6,292 nt of DNA from Deltaproteobacteria bacterium (GTDB taxonomy: Bacteria; SAR324; NAC60-12): assembly GCA_002730365.1 (NCBI GenBank), contig PBZZ01000052.1, positions 1 to 6,292 of the forward strand. Direction: 5' to 3'. The notes beneath the pieces are model-generated. The model ran no database searches and was not told the origin of the DNA. It saw only the letters and a program-made list of their open reading frames with translations. The number at the start of each line of letters is the position of its first letter. Within the stretch, counting starts at the first letter, position 1. Shown here one piece after another: positions 1 through 5,909 of this stretch. A program made the position numbers and the translations under genes.

Positions 1-2
1 CT

Positions 3-1826
3 TACGATGGCACATTCACTGTCAATGATGGATCAGCTACAAGCTATGTTCATGCGGGCTTATCTGCTGGTCGTTACCACTACACGATGGTGGCAGGTAA
101 TGTTGCCGGTGAGTCTGCGCAGAGCAATATGCGCGATGCTGGAGTGGTCTCAAATTTTTCTACGACCTCCTGCAATGCAGACAACGATACAGATTTATTA
201 GTTCACTATGACTTTGACTCAACCGCCAATGACAAGGCAAGAAAGTATGGTGATGGAAGATATGATTTGAGTGTAGCCAATGGCGGTAGCATTACCTACG
301 CGAACAGCCGCTGTACTGGGGGCAAAGCAGCGTATTTCAATGCGGGGAATCAATATGGGTACAACACAAGTTTAAACGACGCCAACGAAAGTAACCTTTT
401 CAACAGTGGTAATTTTACCGTCAGCCTTTGGTTTTATGCTGATCCGGACATGCCAGATTTTAGTTCAATGATGTCTTCGAAGATTTTCTTAGGTAGTGGC
501 GGCGACGGAGGCAACTACAGCTGGCAACTTGATAGCAATGACAGAAAGCTTCGTTGGAGATCACAACAAGGAAGCAATTCATCTACAAAAGTGCACACCC
601 TGGCAGATACTCGTTACCCTACAAACAATTGGGGACATGGTGCTTTCGTGAAGCACGACAATGGGACAGCACAAATTTACATGAATAGCACTTTGGTGGC
701 GACAAGGCTCAGTAATCAGCCGACTCCGATGGATATGCTTAAGATTGGGACAAATCGCCAAAATCAACTCTCCTGGAAAGGCTACATTGATGAGTTCAAG
801 ATTTATGAAAGAGCTTTGTCCGCCTCTCAGGTCCGCAATTTGTACGAAAACGATACACCCACCCCATTTACCAAATCGATTACCTTCAACACCAGCAATG
901 GCTACGCAAAACAGAAAGATAACAAATATCCTCTGGAAATCGATGCATCTGGTCCAACTAATTGTAGGGGACTAGCTAGTAGTTCTGGCAGTTCCTATGT
1001 CTCCGCAAGTGCTGGAAGGCCTTTTGCCCTGGCCTCAGTCTTCAAAGCTGGTGCACACTCCAGTCGGGGTGCGGTATTGTCACAAACTTCTGGCGCAGAC
1101 ATTACCAACAACTACAGGATTTCGCTTGAAGTGACTAGTGCTGAAAAGCTTCGTTTCTGGTTTGGTAGTGGTCAAAATTATTATAAATGGACTTCAAAAT
1201 TTACCTTGGATAGCAGTAAGTGGTATGGATTTTATGTGGATTATGACGGTTGTAGTCGAAGTTATGGAAATTCAGAGAGTCAGAAGAATTTTAATAGGTT
1301 CCGTGTTTGGCAAGTCGATTTATCCACTGGCACTGCCACACAACTGACCACCTACAACCAGAATGACAATTCCTATGGTACATGGATTCAGAACAATTCC
1401 GCTGGAAACCCAGTACAGGGTCAATTTTATGTTGGTTCTCGCTATGAAAATAATGATGAATTTCAGGGCCAGATTGCTGCTGTGGTGGTGACAACACTAA
1501 AAACTAATGCTGAGAGTTTACCAGCAGCTACAGAAATTGGACTGTTGGTCAGCAACCCATTACAGTGGCTGACAGACTACAAGGTTGGTCAAGATTTTAG
1601 GAGACCTGGTCAGACTGTAAACAGAGCGAATTTTTCTCTTAACGATGCGCTTGGTGCTGGCAGTACCAAGGTCTGGTTGATGGGAGGTGGGACAAATGAT
1701 CAGTGCAACAGTACGAACTGTAAGTTCCGAAACCAAGTCTACTCGGGTTCTGCTGATTGGGATTTGGAAACCACCGGAATCAATTCTACTTTTCAAAACA
1801 ATGTTAACAATGTTTCAGCTCCCTAA
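3..1826 (+). CDS. Fibronectin III / LamG-domain exported surface protein, C-terminal part (5' end outside the window)
   Basis: The frame is open from the left edge, so the true start lies upstream; internal Met codons such as the one at 87 are not convincing starts because the homology begins before them. Numbering from position 3, residues 1-48 resemble the end of an fn3 domain (GLSAGRYHYTMVAGNVAGES). Residues about 65-283 form a typical LamG_3/concanavalin-like domain: LLVHYDFDST at the start, FTVSLWFYAD in the middle, and YIDEFKIYERALSASQV at the end. Residues about 292-500 look like a second, diverged LamG-like domain. It shares the NY-x-L-KLR-W strand pattern with the first and has FYVDYDG and FYVGSRYENNDEFQGQIA. 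The last 80-100 residues are a tail with KVWLMGGGTND, ending NNVSAP before TAA. Such proteins are usually secreted or surface-attached and bind carbohydrate or protein. The ligand cannot be read from sequence. No catalytic motif is seen. Confidence 0.85.
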   Translation, partial: YDGTFTVNDGSATSYVHAGLSAGRYHYTMVAGNVAGESAQSNMRDAGVVSNFSTTSCNADNDTDLLVHYDFDSTANDKARKYGDGRYDLSVANGGSITYANSRCTGGKAAYFNAGNQYGYNTSLNDANESNLFNSGNFTVSLWFYADPDMPDFSSMMSSKIFLGSGGDGGNYSWQLDSNDRKLRWRSQQGSNSSTKVHTLADTRYPTNNWGHGAFVKHDNGTAQIYMNSTLVATRLSNQPTPMDMLKIGTNRQNQLSWKGYIDEFKIYERALSASQVRNLYENDTPTPFTKSITFNTSNGYAKQKDNKYPLEIDASGPTNCRGLASSSGSSYVSASAGRPFALASVFKAGAHSSRGAVLSQTSGADITNNYRISLEVTSAEKLRFWFGSGQNYYKWTSKFTLDSSKWYGFYVDYDGCSRSYGNSESQKNFNRFRVWQVDLSTGTATQLTTYNQNDNSYGTWIQNNSAGNPVQGQFYVGSRYENNDEFQGQIAAVVVTTLKTNAESLPAATEIGLLVSNPLQWLTDYKVGQDFRRPGQTVNRANFSLNDALGAGSTKVWLMGGGTNDQCNSTNCKFRNQVYSGSADWDLETTGINSTFQNNVNNVSAP

Positions 1827-2105
1827 TCTAAGCTACTTCAAATTTATTTTTCCTCAGATGAACTTTATCTTGTTGCTCTAGTGTTTGGTAAACAAGGACA
1901 TTCCGCCTCAGCAGTAATGTTACCGCGCGGACATTTTGCTTGTAGTGTCGGTAGTGGATCCAAGAGTACCAGTGTCTGGCTGGTGGGGAATGGGACCAAT
2001 GACTCGGATGAAAAAATTGTAACCGGGTCAGTTGTGAATCACACACAAGAGCTAATTTTGGGGGGTAGCCCTGCCCGCCATTGTAAATATTTCGTTCACG
2101 TAATG
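1827..2105 (+). pseudogene. Tail-only remnant (copy B) of the LamG protein C-terminus
   Basis: Immediately after the TAA of the intact gene, the same frame stays open for another 100 codons. It encodes a second, diverged copy of the C-terminal tail. The clear match is SVWLVGNGTNDSDEKI followed by TQELILGGSPA, nearly the same as VWLMGDGTNDSDGNI and TQELISGGSPA in copy C. DNA similarity continues through the shared AAATATTTCGTT near 2086-2097. The first 20 or so residues (around Y-L-V-A-L-V-F-G-K) align only weakly with the W-L-T-D-Y-K-V-G-Q block of the intact gene, so the left border is uncertain. No credible start codon or ribosome binding site precedes it; a GTG at 1881 has no Shine-Dalgarno. 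It merges in frame into copy C and lacks its own stop at the expected place. I read it as a non-autonomous gene fragment. Confidence 0.7.
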
Positions 2106-2723
2106 GTGGTGCGAGACACAGCCCATTAGTTGTACATCGACTACGATGGAGGCAGGAGGAATTACGGCAATGGCCCCTATTCAGAGAGAGTAAAAAACTC
2201 TAATCGCTTCCATATTTGGCAGGTTAATCTTAATAACGGAACAGCTACTCGGCTTACTGGTTACGGCCTAGCAAACACTGACCATGGTACCTGGAGTTAC
2301 AATAATAGTGTTAGTAACAACATAGGAGGACGGTTCTATGTTGGTTCTCAATATCAGAACAATAAGGAGTTTCAGGGCCAAATCGCCTCCGTAGTCGTAA
2401 CCACTCTGCGAAACGGCCAAACTCTGCCAGATGCCACCGAAATCTCGATGATTGTCAACGACCCGATGAAGTGGCTCAATGATTACAAGGTGGGCAATAA
2501 ATGGAGACAGCCAAATCTGGAAGGATCAGGAAGTGAACTCTCTGGGTTCGCATTGGGTAATGATGATAGTGGGGCTAAGGGTACCAAGGTCTGGCTGATG
2601 GGTGATGGCACCAATGACTCTGATGGAAACATTCGTAACCAAGTCAGTAATGGATCATCTACACAAGAACTGATCTCGGGAGGCAGCCCTGCTCCAGCTA
2701 TTCAAAATATTTCGTTTCCATGA
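2106..2723 (+). pseudogene. N-terminally truncated remnant (copy C): half LamG-like domain plus tail
   Basis: This is an open stretch of about 197 codons after an in-frame TAG at 2127-2129. It aligns with the second LamG-like domain and tail of the upstream gene from YIDYDGG onward. Shared blocks include NRF-x-x-WQV, GTAT, GTW, FYVGS, EFQGQIA and VVVTTL, then LNDYKVG, KVWLMGDGTNDSD and a terminal QNISFP before two consecutive TGA stops. Identity over the best 70 residues is roughly 60% by eye. Weak similarity (RDTAH before the TAG against DSSKWYGF) suggests the homology crosses the stop, which would make the TAG a disabling mutation or a fusion scar. The first half of the domain, any fn3 or first LamG domain, and any signal peptide are missing. 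The TTG at 2130 has no Shine-Dalgarno. It is best called a pseudogene or silent fragment, although its reading frame is surprisingly intact. Confidence 0.75.
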
Positions 2724-2991
2724 TGAGGATACGAAAAAAATTCTTCAAATGAATGGCTACAAGGCGGAGAATCCACATTTTCAATTCGCTGAATATTCTG
2801 ATCTTAGTGGTAATTTTGTAGAAGATTGGGGCTATGTTGTGCAGGGGCTACAATTTGGCTGATGAGCGATGGGCCCAGCGATGCACATTCGGACACTACC
2901 AGTCAATTAAACGGTTCTAACAGTGTTCATTGTCTCCAGATGAAGAATATGACATCTTCGAACATTGTTTCTGTTAGTATTCCAGGGCTCT
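2724..2991 (+). pseudogene. Frameshifted tail-only remnant (copy D)
   Basis: Directly after the TGATGA that closes copy C, frame 1 reads KKILQMNGYKAEN and then SDLSGNF (about 2737-2814). These match the LNDYKVGN and SELSGF blocks of copy C. At DNA level, TACAAGGCGGAGAAT corresponds to TACAAGGTGGGCAAT of copy C. The similarity then moves to frame 3 (about 2841-2991), reading GATIWLMSDGPSDA and ending NIVSVSIPGL before TAG, like the ends of copies A and C. The shift lies somewhere in 2815-2845. There is no start codon with a ribosome binding site. The unit is therefore a fourth, more decayed copy of the same C-terminal tail. It is recognisable only by comparison with its neighbours, because no single frame covers it. 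Confidence 0.6.
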
Positions 2992-3217
2992 AGTGAAGTC
3001 TGAATTAGGCATCAGCTGAGTGATTCGATGAAGCGGGAAGGCCTTGATTCTGGCACAGCAGGGAATCCTGTGATCTCTAAAAAAAATAGCCAAAAAGCCT
3101 CACATATAGCAGCATCGAAAGATTCCCCTACGTGAAGTTTTTGTTCAGAATATTCAGTGGCAGCATATCCGTGTATGTCAGACTACTTCAACGCATCTTC
3201 CCCACCAATTCTTAGTT
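2992..3217. other. Convergent intergenic spacer, no gene recognised
   Basis: This 226-base stretch lies between the last tail remnant (+) and the MATE gene (-). A 35-codon open stretch from the ATG at 3028 has no Shine-Dalgarno and no recognisable motif. I see no further copy of the tail module. The only structured element is the terminator-like sequence listed separately. Confidence 0.5.
3079..3142 (-). terminator. Candidate intrinsic terminator of the MATE gene, possibly bidirectional
   Basis: On the minus strand the sequence reads AAAAACTTCAC (complement of 3132-3142), a loop of about 28 bases, then GTGAGG-C-TTTTT (complement of 3092-3103). These can pair with one G-T wobble and one bulged C. 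A run of eight T (complement of 3079-3086) follows shortly after. It begins about 75 bases downstream of the MATE stop. The plus strand offers the mirror stem followed by five T, so it could also stop transcription from the array. The long loop lowers confidence. Confidence 0.35.
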
Positions 3218-4570
3218 CTAGCTAGCTAAATCAAATTTGCGCCAGGCGCCACTCCGAAAACGAATCACCATAGCAATTAAAAGCAGTGGAGAGCTGAGTA
3301 CATAAATCGTCAGCACTTCATCCGGGTGAAGCCCAAACATATGAATCAGGATTACCACAAGAGCGTATTGTAACCACCAGAAACCCGCAGAGATGATCAT
3401 CACTCCGTAGGTGTCTCCTGCTCCACGTAGTGCTCCACCCAGAATGCTTGACCAAGCCAGAATGGACATTATGAAGGCATTGAGTTGGGTTCCCCAAATC
3501 GCCAGGTCTCGGGTTGCTTCAGAGGAGTCGGGTTCCAAAAATAATCCGACCATAGTAGGAGTGATGACAAGGCAAGCTAGAGAGAGGATCAGGGCGTAAC
3601 CTGAGACCAAGAAAAGACCTGAGAATACTGAATCTGAAGCAGAATCCATATCACGGGCGCCGACAAAGCGTCCTGCTAGACTCATCGTACCAATCTCTAG
3701 GCCAATCACTGGAATGAAAAGAGTTTGAAACCAGGTAAATATGACTGTAATTGCTGTAGATACCTCTACTCCGTAGGACTGAAAGGCTAGGATCGTCAGA
3801 TCAATCGCAAAAATTAACAGAGTGATTCTCAAACCACTGGCAAGTCCAAAGCGGACGAGCTTTTTTAGGATTACCATATCCAACTGGAAGCTCTTGAGAA
3901 GTTGATACTCTGAAAATTGGATCTGTTTCATGTAAACAACGCATAGCGTAATTAATCCAACGAACCAGGCGAACAGGGTTCCATATCCAGCCCCAATAAT
4001 GCCCAATGCAGGGAAGCCCAACTTTCCAAAAATTAATATGTAGTTTGCACAGATGTTAGCAATGGCCATCGCAAAGGTAGACAACAGTACGACTCGGGTT
4101 TTACCAAGCCCTCCAAAATAGCCGTTGAAGCTCTGTCGAAAAAGATCCAGCACATTACCAGCCATCAAGATTGTCAGGTAAATCTGAGCTTGCGCCATTT
4201 CTCCTTCGGAAAGCCCAGCTGTTGCGAGCACCAATCTTCCAACAGGAATTAGGATCAAGATGATTGGTGTACTCAGGCAGCTAAAAATAATCGTCTGGGT
4301 GAGGACTTTAGGACAGTTTGGATGTTTCCCAGCCCCAAAATATTGGGCGACCAAGGCTGTGCTGAAGCCAATGATGCCGATGAAGAAAGATGAGAAGGCA
4401 AAAGATGTGAAGCCTCCACTCAGACAAGCGTTCATTGCCTCTGCACTGACGTGCTTGAGATAGAGCCTGTCGATGAACATCAACATTGCTACTGTTGATG
4501 TGGAGATCACGAGTGGAAGGGCAATGTCCATCATCGGCTTGATTCCACCGGGACCTTGAAGCCTTTGCAA
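3218..4570 (-). CDS. MATE-family multidrug/toxin efflux transporter
   Basis: The 450-residue product is the normal length for a 12-helix MATE antiporter, which exports cationic drugs, toxins or metabolites in exchange for Na+ or H+ across the inner membrane. Family features in order: GGIKPMMDIALPLVIS entering helix 1 (residues 8-23), VAQYFGAG (74-81), NGYFGGLGKTR (149-159), LGIIGAGYGT (189-198), then in the second half GTMSLAGRFVGARD (294-307) and LGGALRGAGDT (377-387). The repeated G-x-G-D/K-T-type loops reflect the two-fold symmetry of the family. The start is the TTG at 4568-4570. The conserved GG before helix 1 lies upstream of the first ATG (residue 13), and an in-frame TAA occurs eight codons before the TTG with no other start between. 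A GAGGT sits about 17 bases upstream, rather far. If translation starts at Met13, the protein loses the conserved GG. Substrate cannot be predicted. It stands alone, divergent from the small exported protein. Confidence 0.93.
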   Translation of the reverse strand: MQRLQGPGGIKPMMDIALPLVISTSTVAMLMFIDRLYLKHVSAEAMNACLSGGFTSFAFSSFFIGIIGFSTALVAQYFGAGKHPNCPKVLTQTIIFSCLSTPIILILIPVGRLVLATAGLSEGEMAQAQIYLTILMAGNVLDLFRQSFNGYFGGLGKTRVVLLSTFAMAIANICANYILIFGKLGFPALGIIGAGYGTLFAWFVGLITLCVVYMKQIQFSEYQLLKSFQLDMVILKKLVRFGLASGLRITLLIFAIDLTILAFQSYGVEVSTAITVIFTWFQTLFIPVIGLEIGTMSLAGRFVGARDMDSASDSVFSGLFLVSGYALILSLACLVITPTMVGLFLEPDSSEATRDLAIWGTQLNAFIMSILAWSSILGGALRGAGDTYGVMIISAGFWWLQYALVVILIHMFGLHPDEVLTIYVLSSPLLLIAMVIRFRSGAWRKFDLAS

Positions 4571-4813
4571 TAGTTTAGTTACGGTGACCTCTTAGGAGTT
4601 GATTCTTAGTATGACGGGTGTTTGTAAAAACTGATTATGATTACCTATTTCTTGTAGATGAAAGTTTTTGGTTTTTCATCTGCTCACTAGTTGAGTGCTC
4701 AAAATTTTTTTATTTTTATATACTGTTTAATATTAGTTGCTTAAATAAAAATAATTTTCGCAATGAATTTTGATCTGTGGCAAAATTAAATTTTTTGGGT
4801 AACGATAAATGTA

Positions 4814-4843
4814 TTGTCATCTTAGCTTCGACCGAAATATTTT
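4814..4843 (+). promoter_or_regulatory. Candidate sigma70-type promoter of the small exported protein gene
   Basis: TTGTCA at 4814-4819 matches five of six -35 positions, and TATTTT at 4838-4843 matches four of six -10 positions, with an 18-base spacer. Transcription would begin near 4850, giving a leader of about 55 bases that contains the palindrome and the ribosome binding site. In such AT-rich DNA chance matches are common. Confidence 0.35.
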
Positions 4844-4865
4844 TAGAAGACTAAGTCAAAAATAG

Positions 4866-4880
4866 TTGAAAATTTTTCAA
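4866..4880. promoter_or_regulatory. Perfect 7-base-arm palindrome upstream of the small gene
   Basis: TTGAAAA (4866-4872) and TTTTCAA (4874-4880) are exact inverted repeats around a single T. The site lies between the candidate promoter and the Shine-Dalgarno at 4892. A one-base spacer rules out an RNA hairpin with full arms, so a dimeric protein operator is the more natural reading. The AT-rich composition makes chance formation possible. Confidence 0.3.
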
Positions 4881-4904
4881 TAAATTTGAACAGGAGCTTT
4901 AAAA

Positions 4905-5192
4905 ATGAAAAAATTTGTAGCAGTCTTAATCATTTCGCTAGCGTCTGCTGGAGTCAGCTTCGCTGGGGGTTGCATGAGCAACAAATCTTATACTATGGCC
5001 AACAGTTCGAAAGCACTAAAAGGTGATGTTGTGCTGATGGCAGAAGGCAAGCGGGTCATCAAGCACAATGGCAAATTAGGTCAGATTTTTTTCACCATTC
5101 AAACGAACTCTGGTGAAACACTGGCACAAGAAATTAGCCGTGAAGAGTTTGGAATTCAATTCCCAGAATTGTCCAAGCAAATCCAGAGCTGA
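4905..5192 (+). CDS. Small Sec-exported protein of unknown function (95 aa)
   Basis: The start is well supported: AGGAG at 4892-4896 lies eight bases before the ATG. Residues 1-20 are a classic signal peptide, with a KK head, a hydrophobic core (FVAVLIISLASAGV) and a likely signal peptidase I cut after SFA, leaving GGC at the mature N-terminus. The only cysteine is residue 23. The sequence before it (A-G-G) is a poor lipobox, so a lipoprotein is possible but less likely. The mature part of about 75 residues is charged and soluble, with a predicted strand-rich core (GKLGQIFFTIQT) and a short acidic/amphipathic C-terminus (REEFGIQFPELSKQIQ). No membrane segment remains after the signal. I do not recognise the family. 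It is probably periplasmic or secreted. It appears monocistronic, with its own candidate promoter and a downstream hairpin. Confidence 0.82.
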   Translation: MKKFVAVLIISLASAGVSFAGGCMSNKSYTMANSSKALKGDVVLMAEGKRVIKHNGKLGQIFFTIQTNSGETLAQEISREEFGIQFPELSKQIQS

Positions 5193-5204
5193 GCCATTGC
5201 ATTT

Positions 5205-5234
5205 TGAGTGGGTAGTTTAGATACTTCCCACTCA
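5205..5234 (+). terminator. Hairpin after the small exported protein gene
   Basis: TGAGTGGG (5205-5212) pairs exactly with CCCACTCA (5227-5234). After one T-T mismatch, AGT (5214-5216) pairs with ACT (5223-5225), leaving a six-base loop. It begins 13 bases after the TGA stop. No T run follows, so it is not a canonical intrinsic terminator. It could protect the mRNA 3' end or act with Rho. Confidence 0.35.
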
Positions 5235-5909
5235 TATGGCTACTTAGCAGATTAGCCGACTCGCCGCTGAATTCCAGACTACACACGTCAGCACGCAACC
5301 CACCACCAACATCAGCCCACCCGGATTTCCACGCAACCATTGCCAACAAACCCAAATAGGCAATGTATCATCTACCAAACACAGATTTCTCAGAATGTCT
5401 TAACGAATACGCTGAAACATGGAGAAATAAAAAATGGACAGCAGGCACTCAATGATCCAATCAAAAGTATCGGGGGGTCTTCGAAAGGATAATAAGCTTG
5501 TTCAGTAGTCAATAAAATTGAAGCGGAACAGATCTTTCTAGATTGATATAATGCTTCCATAATCCTCTTCCCTGACATCGAGAGTAAGGGGCAGGGACAA
5601 ATCTCATCACTTCCTCAATTCTTACCCAAGACAGATCTATCAGCCTCCCAACGTTTTCCAGCATTTCTAAGGAAGACCGACCGCATGTTCCCTTTAAGAA
5701 ATACCGCGGGTTTGAGGCTACGCTCTTCTATGTCTACAATAGAGAAGTTTTCTGCTAATTGGAGCGATACGTTCTTTGCCTGATACGCAAAAAAATCATG
5801 TAGATTGCTAAAGCACCTTCGTAATACGGTTGAACAGAGGTTCAAAACAAACTATCAGTCGACAACTAACTCCCCAATTTTTTACATTAAATAGTTAAGA
5901 AAGTTATTA
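5235..5909. other. About 675 bases without a recognisable gene
   Basis: Open stretches here are short and lack ribosome binding sites. Two minus-strand stretches, 5615-5845 (from a TTG) and 5390-5578, share a reading frame, but neither resembles a family I know. A 30-codon plus-strand stretch from the ATG at 5363 (DFSECLNEYAETWRNKKW within it) looks somewhat protein-like but has no start signal. The nonamer CACGCAACC occurs twice (5292-5300 and 5330-5338), and 5281-5340 is C-rich on the plus strand. It may be remnants of decayed genes; I see no insertion-sequence ends. Confidence 0.4.
5830..5858 (+). promoter_or_regulatory. Inverted repeat overlapping a candidate promoter of the SGNH hydrolase gene
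   Basis: TTGAAC (5830-5835) and GTTCAA (5840-5845) are perfect 6-base inverted repeats with a four-base spacer. The left arm can also serve as a -35 (four of six matches), with TATCAG at 5853-5858 as a weak -10 after 17 bases. Transcription would start near 5866, about 45 bases before the ATG at 5910. If real, a dimeric repressor bound here would block the promoter. Confidence 0.22.

Larger units (their letters stand above)
1500..2991 (+). repeat. Tandem array of diverged C-terminal tail units (A-B-C-D)
   Basis: Four diverged copies of one tail module lie head to tail. The V/I-W-L anchor codons start at 1671 (A), 1974 (B), 2589 (C) and 2853 (D), so the spacing is 303, 615 and 264 bases. All are multiples of three, keeping the anchor in one phase. 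A and C carry LamG-like sequence before the tail, whereas B and D are tail only and begin just after the stop of the preceding unit. The copies differ too much to be a recent duplication or an assembly artefact. Confidence 0.7.
4571..4904. other. AT-rich divergent intergenic region
   Basis: These 334 bases separate the MATE gene (-) from the small exported protein gene (+). The stretch 4690-4880 is much richer in A and T than its surroundings, with T runs at about 4704-4718 and 4791-4797. It should carry both promoters. A fair plus-strand promoter and a palindrome are listed separately. I could not find a convincing minus-strand promoter for the MATE gene: CATAAT in the region complementary to 4634-4639 is a possible -10 but has a poor -35. 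No open frame worth reporting occurs here. Confidence 0.5.

Noticed and set aside
579..767. Opposite-strand and alternate-frame open stretches inside the LamG gene and inside the MATE gene.
   Set aside because: They are shadows of strongly supported coding frames and show no domain, start signal or independent support.
2154..2196. Strong AGGAGG at 2154-2159 followed by an ATG at 2170, as if starting a gene inside copy C.
   Set aside because: The ATG is in the wrong frame for copy C and opens only seven codons before a stop; the purine run is simply the coding sequence of the Gly-Gly-Arg-Arg part of the repeat.
3028..3135. A 35-codon open stretch from the ATG at 3028.
   Set aside because: It has no Shine-Dalgarno, its composition is unremarkable, and it overlaps the terminator-like sequence.
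4682..4720. Small stem CTCA-CTAGT-TGAG followed by a T run, resembling the end of a small RNA on the plus strand.
   Set aside because: The stem is only four base pairs, no upstream plus-strand promoter or gene feeds into it, and T runs are common throughout this AT-rich spacer.
5292..5338. Two copies of CACGCAACC suggesting a repeat array.
   Set aside because: There are only two nine-base copies 38 bases apart in a C-rich stretch, with no third unit and no regular spacing.
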